Positions 17,974-29,431 of a DNA stretch of 64,000 nt are shown in pieces. Below the pieces are notes generated by a model, which worked only from the letters and a program-made list of their open reading frames with translations, searched no databases and had not been told where the DNA came from. Both the position numbers and the translations under genes were made by a program. The stretch lies in the NCBI GenBank assembly GCA_009668205.1, contig WJYM01000001.1, forward strand, positions 186,001-250,000. The letters are read 5' to 3'. The first letter of the stretch is position 1. Each line of letters begins with the position of its first letter. This stretch comes from Enterobacteriaceae bacterium RIT691. GTDB taxonomy: Bacteria; Pseudomonadota; Gammaproteobacteria; Enterobacterales; Enterobacteriaceae.

Positions 17974-18990
17974 ATGCAAAAAAAATCGATCTACGTAGCC
18001 TATACCGGCGGAACCATCGGCATGCAGCGCTCTGAGCATGGCTATATTCCGGTCTCCGGTCATCTGCAGCGCCAGCTGGCGCTGATGCCTGAATTCCATC
18101 GCCAGGAGATGCCGGACTTCACCATTCATGAATACCAGCCGCTGATGGACTCTTCCGATATGACGCCGGAAGACTGGCAGCATATTGCCGATGATGTTAA
18201 AGCGAACTACGACAAGTACGACGGTTTTGTCATTCTGCACGGCACCGACACCATGGCGTTCACGGCTTCCGCCCTGTCGTTTATGCTGGAAAATCTCAGC
18301 AAGCCGGTGATCGTCACCGGGTCGCAAATTCCCCTGGCCGAACTGCGTTCCGATGGGCAGATCAATCTGCTGAACGCGCTTTATGTTGCTGCGAACTACC
18401 CTATCAACGAAGTGGCGCTGTTTTTCAACAATCGTCTGTATCGCGGGAATCGCACCACCAAGGCCCATGCGGATGGTTTTGATGCGTTTGCCTCCCCTAA
18501 CCTGCAGCCGTTGCTGGAAGCCGGGATCCACATTCGCCGTCTGGGTACGCCGCCTGCGCCACACGGCGTTGGGGAGCTTATCGTACATCCGATTACCCCG
18601 CAGCCGATTGGCGTTGTGACCATTTACCCGGGGATTTCTGCCGATGTGGTGCGTAACTTCCTGCGCCAACCAGTCAAGGCGCTGATCCTGCGTTCTTACG
18701 GCGTAGGCAATGCCCCGCAAAATGGTGAGTTCCTAAAAGTACTGGCCGAAGCGAGCCAACGCGGCATTGTGGTCGTCAACCTGACGCAGTGTATGTCCGG
18801 TAAAGTGAATATGGGCGGTTATGCCACCGGGAACGCCCTCGCCCACGCCGGGGTGATCAGCGGCTTCGATATGACCGTCGAGGCGACACTGACCAAGCTA
18901 CACTATTTGCTAAGCCAGGGACTGGATCACGATGCCGTGCGCACCGCGATGCAGCAGAACCTGCGCGGTGAACTGACGCCTGACGAGTAA
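17974..18990 (+). CDS. ansA: Cytoplasmic L-asparaginase I
   Basis: 338 residues, same as E. coli AnsA, no signal peptide. It hydrolyses asparagine to aspartate and ammonia. The first catalytic threonine lies in YTGGTIGM (near 14) and the second in HGTDTMAFTASAL (near 90). The next gene, pncA, starts 9 bases on, so they form an operon. Confidence 0.95.
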   Translation: MQKKSIYVAYTGGTIGMQRSEHGYIPVSGHLQRQLALMPEFHRQEMPDFTIHEYQPLMDSSDMTPEDWQHIADDVKANYDKYDGFVILHGTDTMAFTASALSFMLENLSKPVIVTGSQIPLAELRSDGQINLLNALYVAANYPINEVALFFNNRLYRGNRTTKAHADGFDAFASPNLQPLLEAGIHIRRLGTPPAPHGVGELIVHPITPQPIGVVTIYPGISADVVRNFLRQPVKALILRSYGVGNAPQNGEFLKVLAEASQRGIVVVNLTQCMSGKVNMGGYATGNALAHAGVISGFDMTVEATLTKLHYLLSQGLDHDAVRTAMQQNLRGELTPDE

Positions 18991-18999
18991 GGAGAGAGG

Positions 19000-19641
19000 A
19001 TGAACACAAGAGCGCTGCTACTGGTGGATATCCAGAATGATTTTTGTGCTGGCGGTGCGCTGGCGGTGCCAGAAGGTGACAGCACGGTGGACGTGGCCAA
19101 CGCCATGATCCATTGGTGTCTGGTGCGCGGCGATTCGATTGTCGCAAGCCAGGACTGGCATCCGGCAAATCACGGCAGTTTTGCCAGCCAGCATCATGTG
19201 AAGCCCTATACCCAGGGGATGCTGGACGGTCTGCCACAGACGTTCTGGCCCGATCACTGTGTGCAAAACAGCGAAGGTGCCGAGCTGCACCCGATGCTCA
19301 ACACCCAGCATATTGATATGGTGTTCCCAAAAGGCGAAGCGGCCAATATCGACAGCTACAGTGCCTTTTACGATAACGGTCATCGCCAGAAAACCGGGCT
19401 GGACGAGTGGTTGCGTGGGCAAAAAGTCTCAGAGCTGGTTGTAATGGGGCTGGCAACGGATTACTGCGTAAAGTTTACCGTCCTCGATGCGCTGAAGCTG
19501 GGCTATGAAGTGAACGTCATCACCGACGGTTGCCGGGGCGTGAACCTTCAGCCGCAGGACAGCACTCAGGCGTTTATGGAGATGGCCTCCGCCGGTGCCA
19601 CCCTCTACACCTTCGAGGACTGGCGGGAAACGCAGGCCTGA
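19000..19641 (+). CDS. pncA: Nicotinamidase
   Basis: 213 residues. It converts nicotinamide to nicotinate in NAD salvage. The catalytic Asp is in LLVDIQNDF (residue 10), a metal-site DWHPANHGSF motif follows, and the nucleophile cysteine is in GLATDYCVKFT (about residue 156). AAGGAGAG gives the RBS. Downstream lies a hairpin with a T-tract. Confidence 0.95.
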   Translation: MNTRALLLVDIQNDFCAGGALAVPEGDSTVDVANAMIHWCLVRGDSIVASQDWHPANHGSFASQHHVKPYTQGMLDGLPQTFWPDHCVQNSEGAELHPMLNTQHIDMVFPKGEAANIDSYSAFYDNGHRQKTGLDEWLRGQKVSELVVMGLATDYCVKFTVLDALKLGYEVNVITDGCRGVNLQPQDSTQAFMEMASAGATLYTFEDWRETQA

Positions 19642-19652
19642 TATTACCCGGG

Positions 19653-19852
19653 ACGCCGGCATTGCGGTACCCTCGTCTGCCGGCGTGGCGAGTTCACCTA
19701 CAGCGCCAGATGCGTTGCACCTTTAGAGACCTGGATAATGTCACTGGCGGGCGGCAGTGCTCACGACATCCCTTGGGATAACGTCTCAGACCTACAGCCA
19801 GATCGGCACGCTACGCCCGGTCACGCTGCCGCTGACCGGGCTTGTTACTTTT
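19653..19852 (+). terminator. Two hairpins between pncA and yeaC, the second a likely terminator
   Basis: First palindrome ACGCCGGC / GCCGGCGT (19653-19686), REP-like. Second GCCCGGTCA / TGACCGGGC (19815-19841) followed by TTGTTACTTTT, an intrinsic terminator for pncA. The bases between hold no recognisable gene; in E. coli the ydj genes lie here and they are absent. Confidence 0.6.
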
Positions 19853-20129
19853 ACAGCACTTTCAGGGTCGCAATCGATTTTGGCGCAATCCCAAAATCTT
19901 CTTTCAGCTGCTGTTTGCTTTTCATCACCATCTGCCCCTGGGTGTCGATAGTCATGTGCTGAGCGTCGGTGTTGTTTCGCGCCTGCCAGAGCATCACCAG
20001 CTGCAAACTGTTTTCCTTTTGGGCCGACGTCAGTGCCACACCGTCAGGCCATTTTCCTAACTCTACCGCCGTGACCAGACGCTGATAAACGTCCTCGGTC
20101 ATTCCGTCGACAATGTGTTCGATATCCAC
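19851..20129 (-). CDS. yeaC: YeaC, DUF1315 protein
   Basis: 92 residues, family of small cytoplasmic proteins of unknown function. The block YQRLVTAVELGKWPDGVALT and HMTIDTQGQMVMKSKQQLKEDFGI are characteristic. It lies downstream of msrB on the same strand (42-base gap), as in E. coli. Confidence 0.92.
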   Translation of the reverse strand: MDIEHIVDGMTEDVYQRLVTAVELGKWPDGVALTSAQKENSLQLVMLWQARNNTDAQHMTIDTQGQMVMKSKQQLKEDFGIAPKSIATLKVL

Positions 20130-20171
20130 GTTTTTGTCTGCTCCTCAGGAATAATTTGCTGAATCGTTTCT

Positions 20172-20585
20172 TCAACCTTTAATCTGGTCGCCGTTTTGTT
20201 CATCGGTGAAGCTTAATGAGGCTGAGTTAACACAATAACGCTCACCGGTCGGTTTTGGCCCATCCGGGAACACGTGACCGAGATGTGCGTCACAGTTTCC
20301 ACAGCGGATTTCGGTGCGCTGCATGCCGTGAGAGTCATCCGTCAGATAACGGATGGCAGTGTCGCTCACCGGCTCGTAAAAGCTCGGCCAGCCGCAGCCG
20401 GAGTCGTATTTGCTTTGGGCTGTGAACAGCGGCGCATCACAAATCAGGCAGTGATAGACACCGTCACGCTTGTTATGCAGCAGGCGGCCTGTAAACGGAG
20501 GCTCCGTTCCGTGATTCTGCGTCACGTAAAACTGCATTTCGCTCAGATTTTTTTTCAGTTCGTCCTGGTTCGGTTTGTTCGCCAT
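20172..20585 (-). CDS. msrB: Peptide methionine-(R)-S-oxide reductase
   Basis: 137 residues, same as E. coli. It reduces the R-epimer of methionine sulfoxide in proteins. Two CxxC zinc pairs (CLIC and CGNC), the SGCGWPSF segment and the catalytic cysteine in [11 protein letters not shown] are all present. The start MANKP is chosen by family length; an ATG two codons earlier is possible. Divergent from gapA, sharing a 337-base regulatory region. Confidence 0.95.
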   Translation of the reverse strand: MANKPNQDELKKNLSEMQFYVTQNHGTEPPFTGRLLHNKRDGVYHCLICDAPLFTAQSKYDSGCGWPSFYEPVSDTAIRYLTDDSHGMQRTEIRCGNCDAHLGHVFPDGPKPTGERYCVNSASLSFTDEQNGDQIKG

Positions 20586-20700
20586 ATGCACACTTCTCGC
20601 AGGGTTAAGGACCTTTCTCGCCAGATTCTAACAAAACATTAACAATGAAGTATTAACTTTTGTTCTAAACTTACTCGTTGCGAAAGGATGGCCCGATAAA

Positions 20701-20716
20701 TGTGATATACATCACA
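20701..20716. promoter_or_regulatory. CRP binding site
   Basis: TGTGATATACATCACA is a perfect match to TGTGA-N6-TCACA. It lies in the msrB-gapA intergenic region, 222 bases before the gapA start. cAMP-CRP control of a gapA promoter is known in E. coli; which of the two genes it serves here is inference. Confidence 0.85.
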
Positions 20717-20851
20717 ATTTTATCTCATTTGGCCTTTAAAATTCCCCACGCAGCCCCCAAATGGGGATTGGCCCAAAGGATGAGTGAGGCGATCAGTCAG
20801 TGCGAAGGTGTACTCAGGATTGATTTGTCGCAATGATTGACACGATTCCGC

Positions 20852-20879
20852 TTGACGCTGCGTAAGGTTTTTGTAATTT
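20852..20879 (+). promoter_or_regulatory. gapA P1 sigma-70 promoter
   Basis: TTGACG, 16-base spacer, TAATTT. The sequence agrees closely with the known strong E. coli gapA P1 region, including the downstream segment up to the RBS (GGTGGAA). Confidence 0.8.
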
Positions 20880-20910
20880 TACACGCAACCTTTTATTCAC
20901 TAATAAATAG

Positions 20911-21918
<1,008 letters not shown>

Positions 21919-21941
21919 GTTGAGATGAGAAACTGATCAAT

Positions 21942-21970
21942 AAAGGCGACTTCGGTCGCCTTTTTTTATT
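21942..21970 (+). terminator. gapA terminator
   Basis: Arms AAAGGCGAC and GTCGCCTTT with TTCG loop and a long T-tract. Confidence 0.95.
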
Positions 21971-21974
21971 TACA

Positions 21975-22095
21975 CGTCATCCTTCACGCTGCCTCTTCGT
22001 TGGCTGCGCTTTCGGATCCCGGTCACATAGTTATCTATGCTCCCGGCACCCTCAAGCTTGCCGCCTTGATGCAACCCGAACGATTTTGTGTAAAA
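21975..22095. repeat. Dispersed intergenic repeat with long imperfect dyad
   Basis: Halves GTTGGCTGCG.. and ..TTGCCGCCTTGATGCAAC flank a central dyad around CATAGTTATCTATG. I recognise this type of sequence from other intergenic positions in enteric genomes; no gene is visible between the gapA terminator and yeaD. Confidence 0.5.
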
Positions 22096-22115
22096 ACTAA
22101 ATATAGGATTGCATC

Positions 22116-23000
22116 ATGATTAACAAAATTTTTGCTCTCCCGGTAGTTGAACAACTTACCCCTGTCCTCTCCCGTCGTCAGCTTGACGACCTGGAACTGA
22201 TTGTCGTCGATCACCCACAGGCGAAAGCGTCTTTCGCTTTACAGGGCGCGCACCTGCTCTCCTGGAAACCTGCCGGTGAAGAAGAAGCTCTGTGGCTGAG
22301 TAACAATACCCCGTTTAAAACCGGCGTTGCGTTACGTGGCGGTGTGCCAATTTGCTGGCCTTGGTTCGGCCCGGCGGCACAACCCGGTTTGCCTGCGCAT
22401 GGTTTCGCCCGTAATCAGGCGTGGACCTTAAAAGCCCATAATGAAGATGAAAGCGGCGTCGTGCTGACGTTTGAATTGCAGAATAATGAAGAAACCCTGA
22501 AACTGTGGCCGCACGAATTCACGCTGCTGGCGCGCTTCAAAGTGGGTAAAACCTGCGAGATTGAACTGGAAGCCCACGGTGAGTTCGAAACCACCTCTGC
22601 CCTGCACACCTATTTCAACGTCGGTGATATCAGCAAGGTGAAAGTCAGCGGCTTTGGTGATCGTTATATCGACAAAGTGCTGAACGCCGAAGAAGGTGTT
22701 TTGACTGACGGCGTACAGACCTTCCCGGATCGTACCGACCGCGTCTATCTGAACCCGGAAGCCTGCAGCGTGATCCACGATGATGCGCTGGCGCGTAATA
22801 TCGACGTGATCCACGGTCACCACAGCAACGTGGTCGGCTGGAACCCAGGCCCGGCACTGTCCGTTAGCATGGGTGATATGCCGGATGATGGGTACAAAAC
22901 TTTCGTCTGTGTGGAAACCGCTTGTGTGACTGCACCGCAGAAAGCGACTGACGAGAAGCCATCCCGCCTGTCTCAAACCCTTCGCGTGACGAAACGCTAA
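22116..23000 (+). CDS. yeaD: Glucose-6-phosphate 1-epimerase (YeaD)
   Basis: 294 residues, same as E. coli YeaD, an aldose 1-epimerase-like beta-sandwich. It interconverts the anomers of glucose-6-phosphate and related hexose phosphates. Landmarks are GGVPICWPWFGP, PAHGFARNQAW with the catalytic His, and the catalytic Glu in FVCVETACV. Downstream of gapA as in E. coli. E. coli has yeaE next; it is absent here. Confidence 0.94.
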   Translation: MINKIFALPVVEQLTPVLSRRQLDDLELIVVDHPQAKASFALQGAHLLSWKPAGEEEALWLSNNTPFKTGVALRGGVPICWPWFGPAAQPGLPAHGFARNQAWTLKAHNEDESGVVLTFELQNNEETLKLWPHEFTLLARFKVGKTCEIELEAHGEFETTSALHTYFNVGDISKVKVSGFGDRYIDKVLNAEEGVLTDGVQTFPDRTDRVYLNPEACSVIHDDALARNIDVIHGHHSNVVGWNPGPALSVSMGDMPDDGYKTFVCVETACVTAPQKATDEKPSRLSQTLRVTKR

Positions 23001-23024
23001 TCCGTCGACGCACTCATAGAATGC

Positions 23025-23050
23025 AAAACAGGGCGCAAGCGCCCTGTTTT
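23025..23050. terminator. Bidirectional terminator between yeaD and mipA
   Basis: Perfect 11-bp arms AAAACAGGGCG and CGCCCTGTTTT with a CAAG loop. Confidence 0.9.
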
Positions 23051-23081
23051 ATTGCCTCCAGCGCACTAAAAAAGTGCATCA

Positions 23082-23831
23082 TCAGAAGCTATAGGTGATC
23101 CCGGTTGAGAAGAGCCCCGTCCAGGTCTTATCGACCATAGGGCTATCGGTCACTTCATCCGACAGACGCGTGTAACGGCCCACGCCGTAAACGCTCCACG
23201 CATCCGTCAATTTATAGTTCAGCGACAGTTCAACATACGGGTTCCAGCCGTTGTCCGGATCGTAGCTGCGCAGGCCACTTTTACCGGACTCGTTTTTGGA
23301 AACGCCATAGTAGTACTGGTTCTGATTATCGCTGTTCCACTGTACCCCAATCCCAGGCGTCAGCGTCAGGCCACCGTTGGTGTAGCGATACAACCACGCC
23401 ATATCCCAAACCATCCCGTTGCTCTTGTCGAGCGTATCCCCGGCAAGCGTGGTGCGCAGAAAACCGTACTGGGTGAAGTGCAGATAAGACAGGCCCGCCA
23501 TCATCGTCGACTGGCGACGATCGAGCTTACGCAGCTGATGATTGTCACTGTCGCCTGGCTTAAAGTACAGCGGCGACCAGTAAGCGGTGATGGAGAGCTT
23601 ATCGGCCTGATCGTTCCACAGGTAATACCCCGCACCCAGACCATGGAGCCAGAAGTTATGGCTTTCAAAATCGATGGCCGGAACCGGGTAGTAATCTGTG
23701 TGGTATTGCTTGTACGGATGTCCTATTACGCCGACGCCTGCACCCAGCGTCAATTTGCTGTCCTCAGCGTGGGCAACGGTAGCTGCTGTTGCGAAGAGCA
23801 GTCCTGTTGCCAGTAAATTGATTGATTTCAC
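23082..23831 (-). CDS. mipA: MipA, MltA-interacting outer membrane protein
   Basis: 249 residues with a Sec signal (MKSINLLATGLLFATAATVAHA-ED). OmpV/MipA family beta-barrel: alternating aromatic strands and a C-terminal phenylalanine (GLFSTGITYSF). In E. coli MipA links the lytic transglycosylase MltA and PBP1B. No unusual feature. Confidence 0.93.
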   Translation of the reverse strand: MKSINLLATGLLFATAATVAHAEDSKLTLGAGVGVIGHPYKQYHTDYYPVPAIDFESHNFWLHGLGAGYYLWNDQADKLSITAYWSPLYFKPGDSDNHQLRKLDRRQSTMMAGLSYLHFTQYGFLRTTLAGDTLDKSNGMVWDMAWLYRYTNGGLTLTPGIGVQWNSDNQNQYYYGVSKNESGKSGLRSYDPDNGWNPYVELSLNYKLTDAWSVYGVGRYTRLSDEVTDSPMVDKTWTGLFSTGITYSF

Positions 23832-24143
23832 TTTGCATATCCCTAAAAAAATAAAAGCGGCAGAAGTTTACCCGCCTCACTGTTTTACCTCAAATTCTTT
23901 ACGTCCGCTGACAAAATGTAACCAATTACTATTCCACCCGTCTGTGGCAGCTCGCTTACCGTCCTGTGACATTGCGATGAAGTCGGCAAATCAGTTGTGC
24001 TTTAAGTCGCGGTATTTTTTGATGAGTTATTGATATGTCATTGAAATTGAATTTTGCTGGCATGCAAGTTTTGCAAATGCCATCTACGCTTAAATTCAGA
24101 AGGTGCAATCGCGGGGCACGTTATCCATTTCTCCCAGGCAACC
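23832..24143. other. Intergenic region upstream of mipA and yeaG
   Basis: About 310 bases without a gene. It holds the mipA leader and, at 24058-24083, an inverted pair TGGCATGCAA / TTGCAAATGCCA, followed by GGTGCAATCGCGGGGCAC, which loosely resembles an NtrC half-site pair. These lie 60-100 bases before the sigma-54 promoter, where enhancer sites would be expected. Confidence 0.4.
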
Positions 24144-24159
24144 TGGCACAATGGTTGCT
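24144..24159 (+). promoter_or_regulatory. Sigma-54 promoter of yeaG-yeaH
   Basis: TGGCAC-AATGG-TTGCT: exact match to the -24/-12 consensus with GG and GC separated by 10 bases. It lies 114 bases before yeaG. The E. coli yeaGH operon is known to be nitrogen-starvation (NtrC/RpoN) and RpoS dependent, which supports it. Confidence 0.88.
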
Positions 24160-24272
24160 GAATCAGAGGTGAGAATGTCGGTGAGCGTCGTTCAGCTTAC
24201 GCCTTCCGGGAGCCTCCATTATTCATACGAACGGCTCTCATCCTGTGCTAAAAAACGAAAGGACGGCATGCC

Positions 24273-26207
24273 ATGAATATATTCGATCACTATCGCCAGC
24301 GTTATGAAGCTGCCAAGGACGAAGAGTTCACACTGCAGGAATTTCTTGCCACCTGTAAACAAGATCGCAGTGCCTATGCCAACGCGGCAGAACGACTGTT
24401 AATGGCCATTGGTGAGCCTGTAATGGTTGACACTGCCCATGAGCCACGGCTGTCCCGTCTGTTTTCGAACCGCGTAGTCGCACGCTACCCGGCGTTTGAA
24501 GAGTTCTACGGTATGGAAGACGCTATCGAACAGATCGTCGCCTACCTGAAACATGCCGCGCAGGGTCTGGAAGAGAAGAAACAGATCCTCTATCTGCTGG
24601 GCCCCGTCGGCGGCGGTAAATCTTCGCTGGCTGAACGACTGAAAGCGCTGATGCAGCGCGTGCCGATTTATGTGCTGAGCGCCAACGGCGAGCGCAGCCC
24701 GGTCAATGACCACCCGTTGTGCCTGTTTAATCCGCAGGAAGATGCCCAGATTCTGGAAAAAGAGTACGGCATTCCTACACGTTATCTCGGCACGATCATG
24801 TCACCCTGGGCGGCGAAACGTCTGAACGAGTTTGGTGGCGATATCACCAAATTCCGCGTGGTAAAAGTGTGGCCGTCCATTCTGGCGCAGATTGCGATTG
24901 CCAAAACTGAGCCGGGCGATGAGAACAACCAGGATATCTCTGCGCTGGTCGGTAAAGTGGATATCCGCAAGCTGGAAAACCATGCCCAGAACGATCCGGA
25001 TGCCTATGGTTATTCCGGCGCGCTGTGCCGCGCTAACCAGGGGATTATGGAATTCGTCGAGATGTTTAAAGCACCGATTAAAGTGCTGCATCCACTGCTG
25101 ACCGCGACCCAGGAAGGTAACTATAACGGGACAGAAGGCATCTCTGCCCTGCCGTTCAACGGGATTATTCTGGCGCACTCCAACGAATCGGAGTGGGTCA
25201 CCTTCCGTAATAACAAGAACAATGAGGCGTTCCTTGACCGTGTGTATATCGTCAAAGTGCCTTATTGCCTGCGAATTTCCGAAGAGATCAAGATTTACGA
25301 AAAACTGCTCAATCACAGTGAGCTGACCCATGCGCCATGCGCACCGGGCACCCTGGAAACGCTGGCGCGCTTCTCGATTCTGTCGCGTCTGAAAGAGCCG
25401 GAAAACTCCAGCATTTACTCCAAAATGCGCGTGTATGACGGTGAAAGCCTGAAGGACACCGACCCGAAAGCGAAATCCTATCAGGAGTATCGCGACTATT
25501 CCGGCGTGGACGAAGGCATGAACGGGCTGTCGACGCGTTTCGCGTTCAAAATCCTCTCCCGTGTGTTCAACTTTGACCACATTGAGGTGGCCGCGAACCC
25601 GGTGCATCTGTTCTACGTGCTGGAGCAGCAGATTGAACGTGAGCAGTTCCCGCAGGAGCAGTCTGAACGCTATCTGGAGTTCCTGAAAGGCTATCTGATC
25701 CCGAAATATGCCGAGTTCATCGGTAAAGAGATTCAGACGGCGTATCTGGAATCCTACTCCGAGTATGGACAGAACATTTTTGACCGTTATGTCACCTACG
25801 CGGACTTCTGGATCCAGGACCAGGAGTACCGTGATCCGGATACCGGCCAACTGTTTGACCGTGAATCCCTGAACGCTGAACTGGAAAAAATTGAGAAGCC
25901 TGCCGGGATCAGTAATCCGAAAGACTTCCGTAACGAGATCGTCAACTTCGTGCTGCGCGCCAGAGCGAACAACAGCGGACGTAACCCAAACTGGACCAGC
26001 TACGAAAAACTGCGCACGGTTATCGAGAAGAAAATGTTCTCCAATACCGAAGAGCTGTTGCCGGTGATTTCGTTTAACGCCAAAACCTCAACCGACGAGC
26101 AGAAAAAGCACGACGATTTTGTCGACCGCATGATGGAGAAAGGCTACACCCGCAAACAGGTTCGCCTGTTGTGCGAATGGTATCTGCGCGTGCGTAAATC
26201 GTCTTAA
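24273..26207 (+). CDS. yeaG: YeaG, PrkA-type serine protein kinase
   Basis: 644 residues. An N-terminal AAA-like domain with Walker A GPVGGGKSSLAE (near 110) is followed by the PrkA C-terminal kinase region. In E. coli YeaG acts in nitrogen starvation and stationary phase survival. It is followed after a REP-type repeat by yeaH, and is driven by a sigma-54 promoter. Confidence 0.95.
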   Translation: MNIFDHYRQRYEAAKDEEFTLQEFLATCKQDRSAYANAAERLLMAIGEPVMVDTAHEPRLSRLFSNRVVARYPAFEEFYGMEDAIEQIVAYLKHAAQGLEEKKQILYLLGPVGGGKSSLAERLKALMQRVPIYVLSANGERSPVNDHPLCLFNPQEDAQILEKEYGIPTRYLGTIMSPWAAKRLNEFGGDITKFRVVKVWPSILAQIAIAKTEPGDENNQDISALVGKVDIRKLENHAQNDPDAYGYSGALCRANQGIMEFVEMFKAPIKVLHPLLTATQEGNYNGTEGISALPFNGIILAHSNESEWVTFRNNKNNEAFLDRVYIVKVPYCLRISEEIKIYEKLLNHSELTHAPCAPGTLETLARFSILSRLKEPENSSIYSKMRVYDGESLKDTDPKAKSYQEYRDYSGVDEGMNGLSTRFAFKILSRVFNFDHIEVAANPVHLFYVLEQQIEREQFPQEQSERYLEFLKGYLIPKYAEFIGKEIQTAYLESYSEYGQNIFDRYVTYADFWIQDQEYRDPDTGQLFDRESLNAELEKIEKPAGISNPKDFRNEIVNFVLRARANNSGRNPNWTSYEKLRTVIEKKMFSNTEELLPVISFNAKTSTDEQKKHDDFVDRMMEKGYTRKQVRLLCEWYLRVRKSS

Positions 26208-26214
26208 TACCGAT

Positions 26215-27607
<1,393 letters not shown>

Positions 27608-27620
27608 CCCCTTTAAAACT

Positions 27621-27658
27621 AAAATCAGTCAGCAACCCTGAGTTACTGACTGATTTTT
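27621..27658 (+). terminator. yeaH terminator
   Basis: Arms AAAATCAGTCAGCAAC and GTTACTGACTGATTTT (one mismatch) around CCTGA, ending in a T-run; symmetric enough to also serve the convergent gene. Confidence 0.88.
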
Positions 27659-27697
27659 ATTCCTCTCTTTGCAACCTCTGGATAGCAAAGCGTCAGT

Positions 27698-28105
27698 TCA
27701 GACAGACTCAGTATCTAACAGCGAAGTCCCGTAAGAATTGTCGATGGTACAAAGCCAATGGCCCGGGTTTTCCTGGCGAAAGACATAGGTCGCGCAACGT
27801 GTGGCTGTCACGTTACTGCCTTGTCCATCCGGGAAATGAAGCACGGTTTCCATGATGACGAGCGCATTGTCGCCCCCTTCAATGACCTGCATTTCGCCCT
27901 GCTCTACAATAAGCTGCCCCTGAAAATACTCAGAGATGGCCATAAAGGCTTTGCGGATATTCTCTTTACCTCTGACCACCATGCCGGGCTTAACCACCAG
28001 CGCGGCATCCTCGGCGTAATACGCCATTAACGTATCAAAATCTTTGGCAGAAATAGCCCTGTCACAGGCTTCAATAATCTGGCGTAGCAGATGTGAATGC
28101 ATCAT
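27698..28105 (-). CDS. SnoaL/NTF2-like domain protein
   Basis: 135 residues from the ATG preceded by AAGG. NTF2-like cone fold signature: CDRAISAKDFDTLMAYYAEDAALVVKPGMVVRGKENI (first part near residues 10-20, YYAEDA near 26). Such small proteins act as ketosteroid isomerase-like enzymes or binding domains; substrate unknown. An in-frame upstream extension of 28 codons has no ribosome site. Position between yeaH and an MBL-fold gene is not informative. Confidence 0.75.
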   Translation of the reverse strand: MMHSHLLRQIIEACDRAISAKDFDTLMAYYAEDAALVVKPGMVVRGKENIRKAFMAISEYFQGQLIVEQGEMQVIEGGDNALVIMETVLHFPDGQGSNVTATRCATYVFRQENPGHWLCTIDNSYGTSLLDTESV

Positions 28106-28369
28106 GGCTAACCTTTTTGGTCTCCCGGGCAGTAAACCCAATCTATCTGGATGTACAGAAAACATCCATGCTATTAGAGATTCTGTCAACTCTTCAGCGG
28201 TTTGCTAATGCCCGGACTGTCATACCGTCAGCGGGCGGATGAATCGCCGAAACATATGCCAGTGGTCGCACTAATGGGCACATCCTCGCGTCGCGGTGTG
28301 CCAGGCTGACAAAGGCACTGCGCGCCACGCCCTTGCCAGTGGCTAAAGCGGAAGAATGAAGAGGACGCC

Positions 28370-29164
28370 ATGATCACGTTATGCAAAACCTGCGGTACCG
28401 CCTATGAAGTCAGCGATACCCCTCCAGCGCAGTGCGCTATCTGTGAAGATGAACGCCAGTATGTTCCCGTAGGCGGGCAGAAATGGGTCGATTTTGACGA
28501 CCTTTGCGCTTCGCATTCCAATAAGTGGAAGCAACATGACAGCACGCTACTCAGCATCCGCACCGTCCCTGATTTCGCGATTAACCAGCGCGCGTTTCTT
28601 CTGCTGACTCCGCAGGGCAATATTCTGTGGGACTGTGTTGCCACGCTCGACGCGGCCACCAACATGCTCATCACGGCGTTAGGCGGGATTAAGGCCATCG
28701 CGATTTCGCATCCTCATTATTACACCACGATGCAGGATTGGGCGGCAGCCTTTAACGCCCCGATTTACCTTCATGCCAATGATCGTCAATGGGTTATGCG
28801 CGACAGCCCCTGGCTTAACTTCTGGGAAGGCGACACGCTTGAGCTGTTCGGTGACGTTCGGGTGCTACGCCTTGGTGGGCACTTTGCAGGCGGCTGTGTT
28901 TTACACTGGGCGAAAGAGGAAGGCGTGGTGCTTTCTGGAGACATTGTTCAGGTCGCGCCGGGGGCACATACGGTCTCTTTTATGTGGAGCTACCCTAATA
29001 TGCTGCCGCTGCCCGCCACGACGGTCAGTCACATTGTCCAACGCCTGAGTACGGTGAAATTTAAGAAGCTCTACGGCGCTTTTGAAGGCAGAGATATTAC
29101 GCAGAATGCCGATGACATCGTGCGTCGTTCAGGGGAGAAGTATATTGCCTGCCTCAAAGAGTGA
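28370..29164 (+). CDS. MBL-fold protein with N-terminal zinc ribbon
   Basis: 264 residues. An N-terminal rubredoxin-like ribbon has two CxxC pairs (C5/C8 and C22/C25). The rest is a metallo-beta-lactamase fold, but the usual HxHxDH motif reads SHPHYYTTM, so the third and fourth ligands are changed; later GGHFAGG and LSGDIV keep the expected His and Asp. It may bind one metal or act on an atypical substrate. The ATG follows GAAGAGGACGCC. Function unknown. Confidence 0.75.
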   Translation: MITLCKTCGTAYEVSDTPPAQCAICEDERQYVPVGGQKWVDFDDLCASHSNKWKQHDSTLLSIRTVPDFAINQRAFLLLTPQGNILWDCVATLDAATNMLITALGGIKAIAISHPHYYTTMQDWAAAFNAPIYLHANDRQWVMRDSPWLNFWEGDTLELFGDVRVLRLGGHFAGGCVLHWAKEEGVVLSGDIVQVAPGAHTVSFMWSYPNMLPLPATTVSHIVQRLSTVKFKKLYGAFEGRDITQNADDIVRRSGEKYIACLKE

Positions 29165-29334
29165 GCCCTGAACCCTGTCTGATGCTAGCGCGACAACGCC
29201 GCCAGACACTTCACGGCCAAATAATTTTCTTCTTTTAAGCTTTTTTTAATCTTTCCGTCGGCCGTACCTGCTGAACTGGTTTTTTGTACCGCGAAAAGCG
29301 CAATCGGCCCGATTTCCCTTTTTTATAATCAAAT

Positions 29335-29353
29335 GATAATCACTTTCATTATC
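29335..29353. promoter_or_regulatory. Fur box before the iron ABC operon
   Basis: GATAATCACTTTCATTATC: the outer hexamers match the 19-bp Fur consensus exactly with a diverged centre. It lies 79 bases before fbpA, placing the operon under iron repression. Confidence 0.85.
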
Positions 29354-29431
29354 ATTCTGTATTTATTGTGCTTTAATCCGCATCGTTAGGGTTTCTGGTG
29401 CTAATGACTCACTTTGATGAAGGATTAAATT

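Noticed and set aside
24801-25850. 349-codon frame opposite yeaG
   Set aside because: Shadow of a confirmed gene, no start signals.
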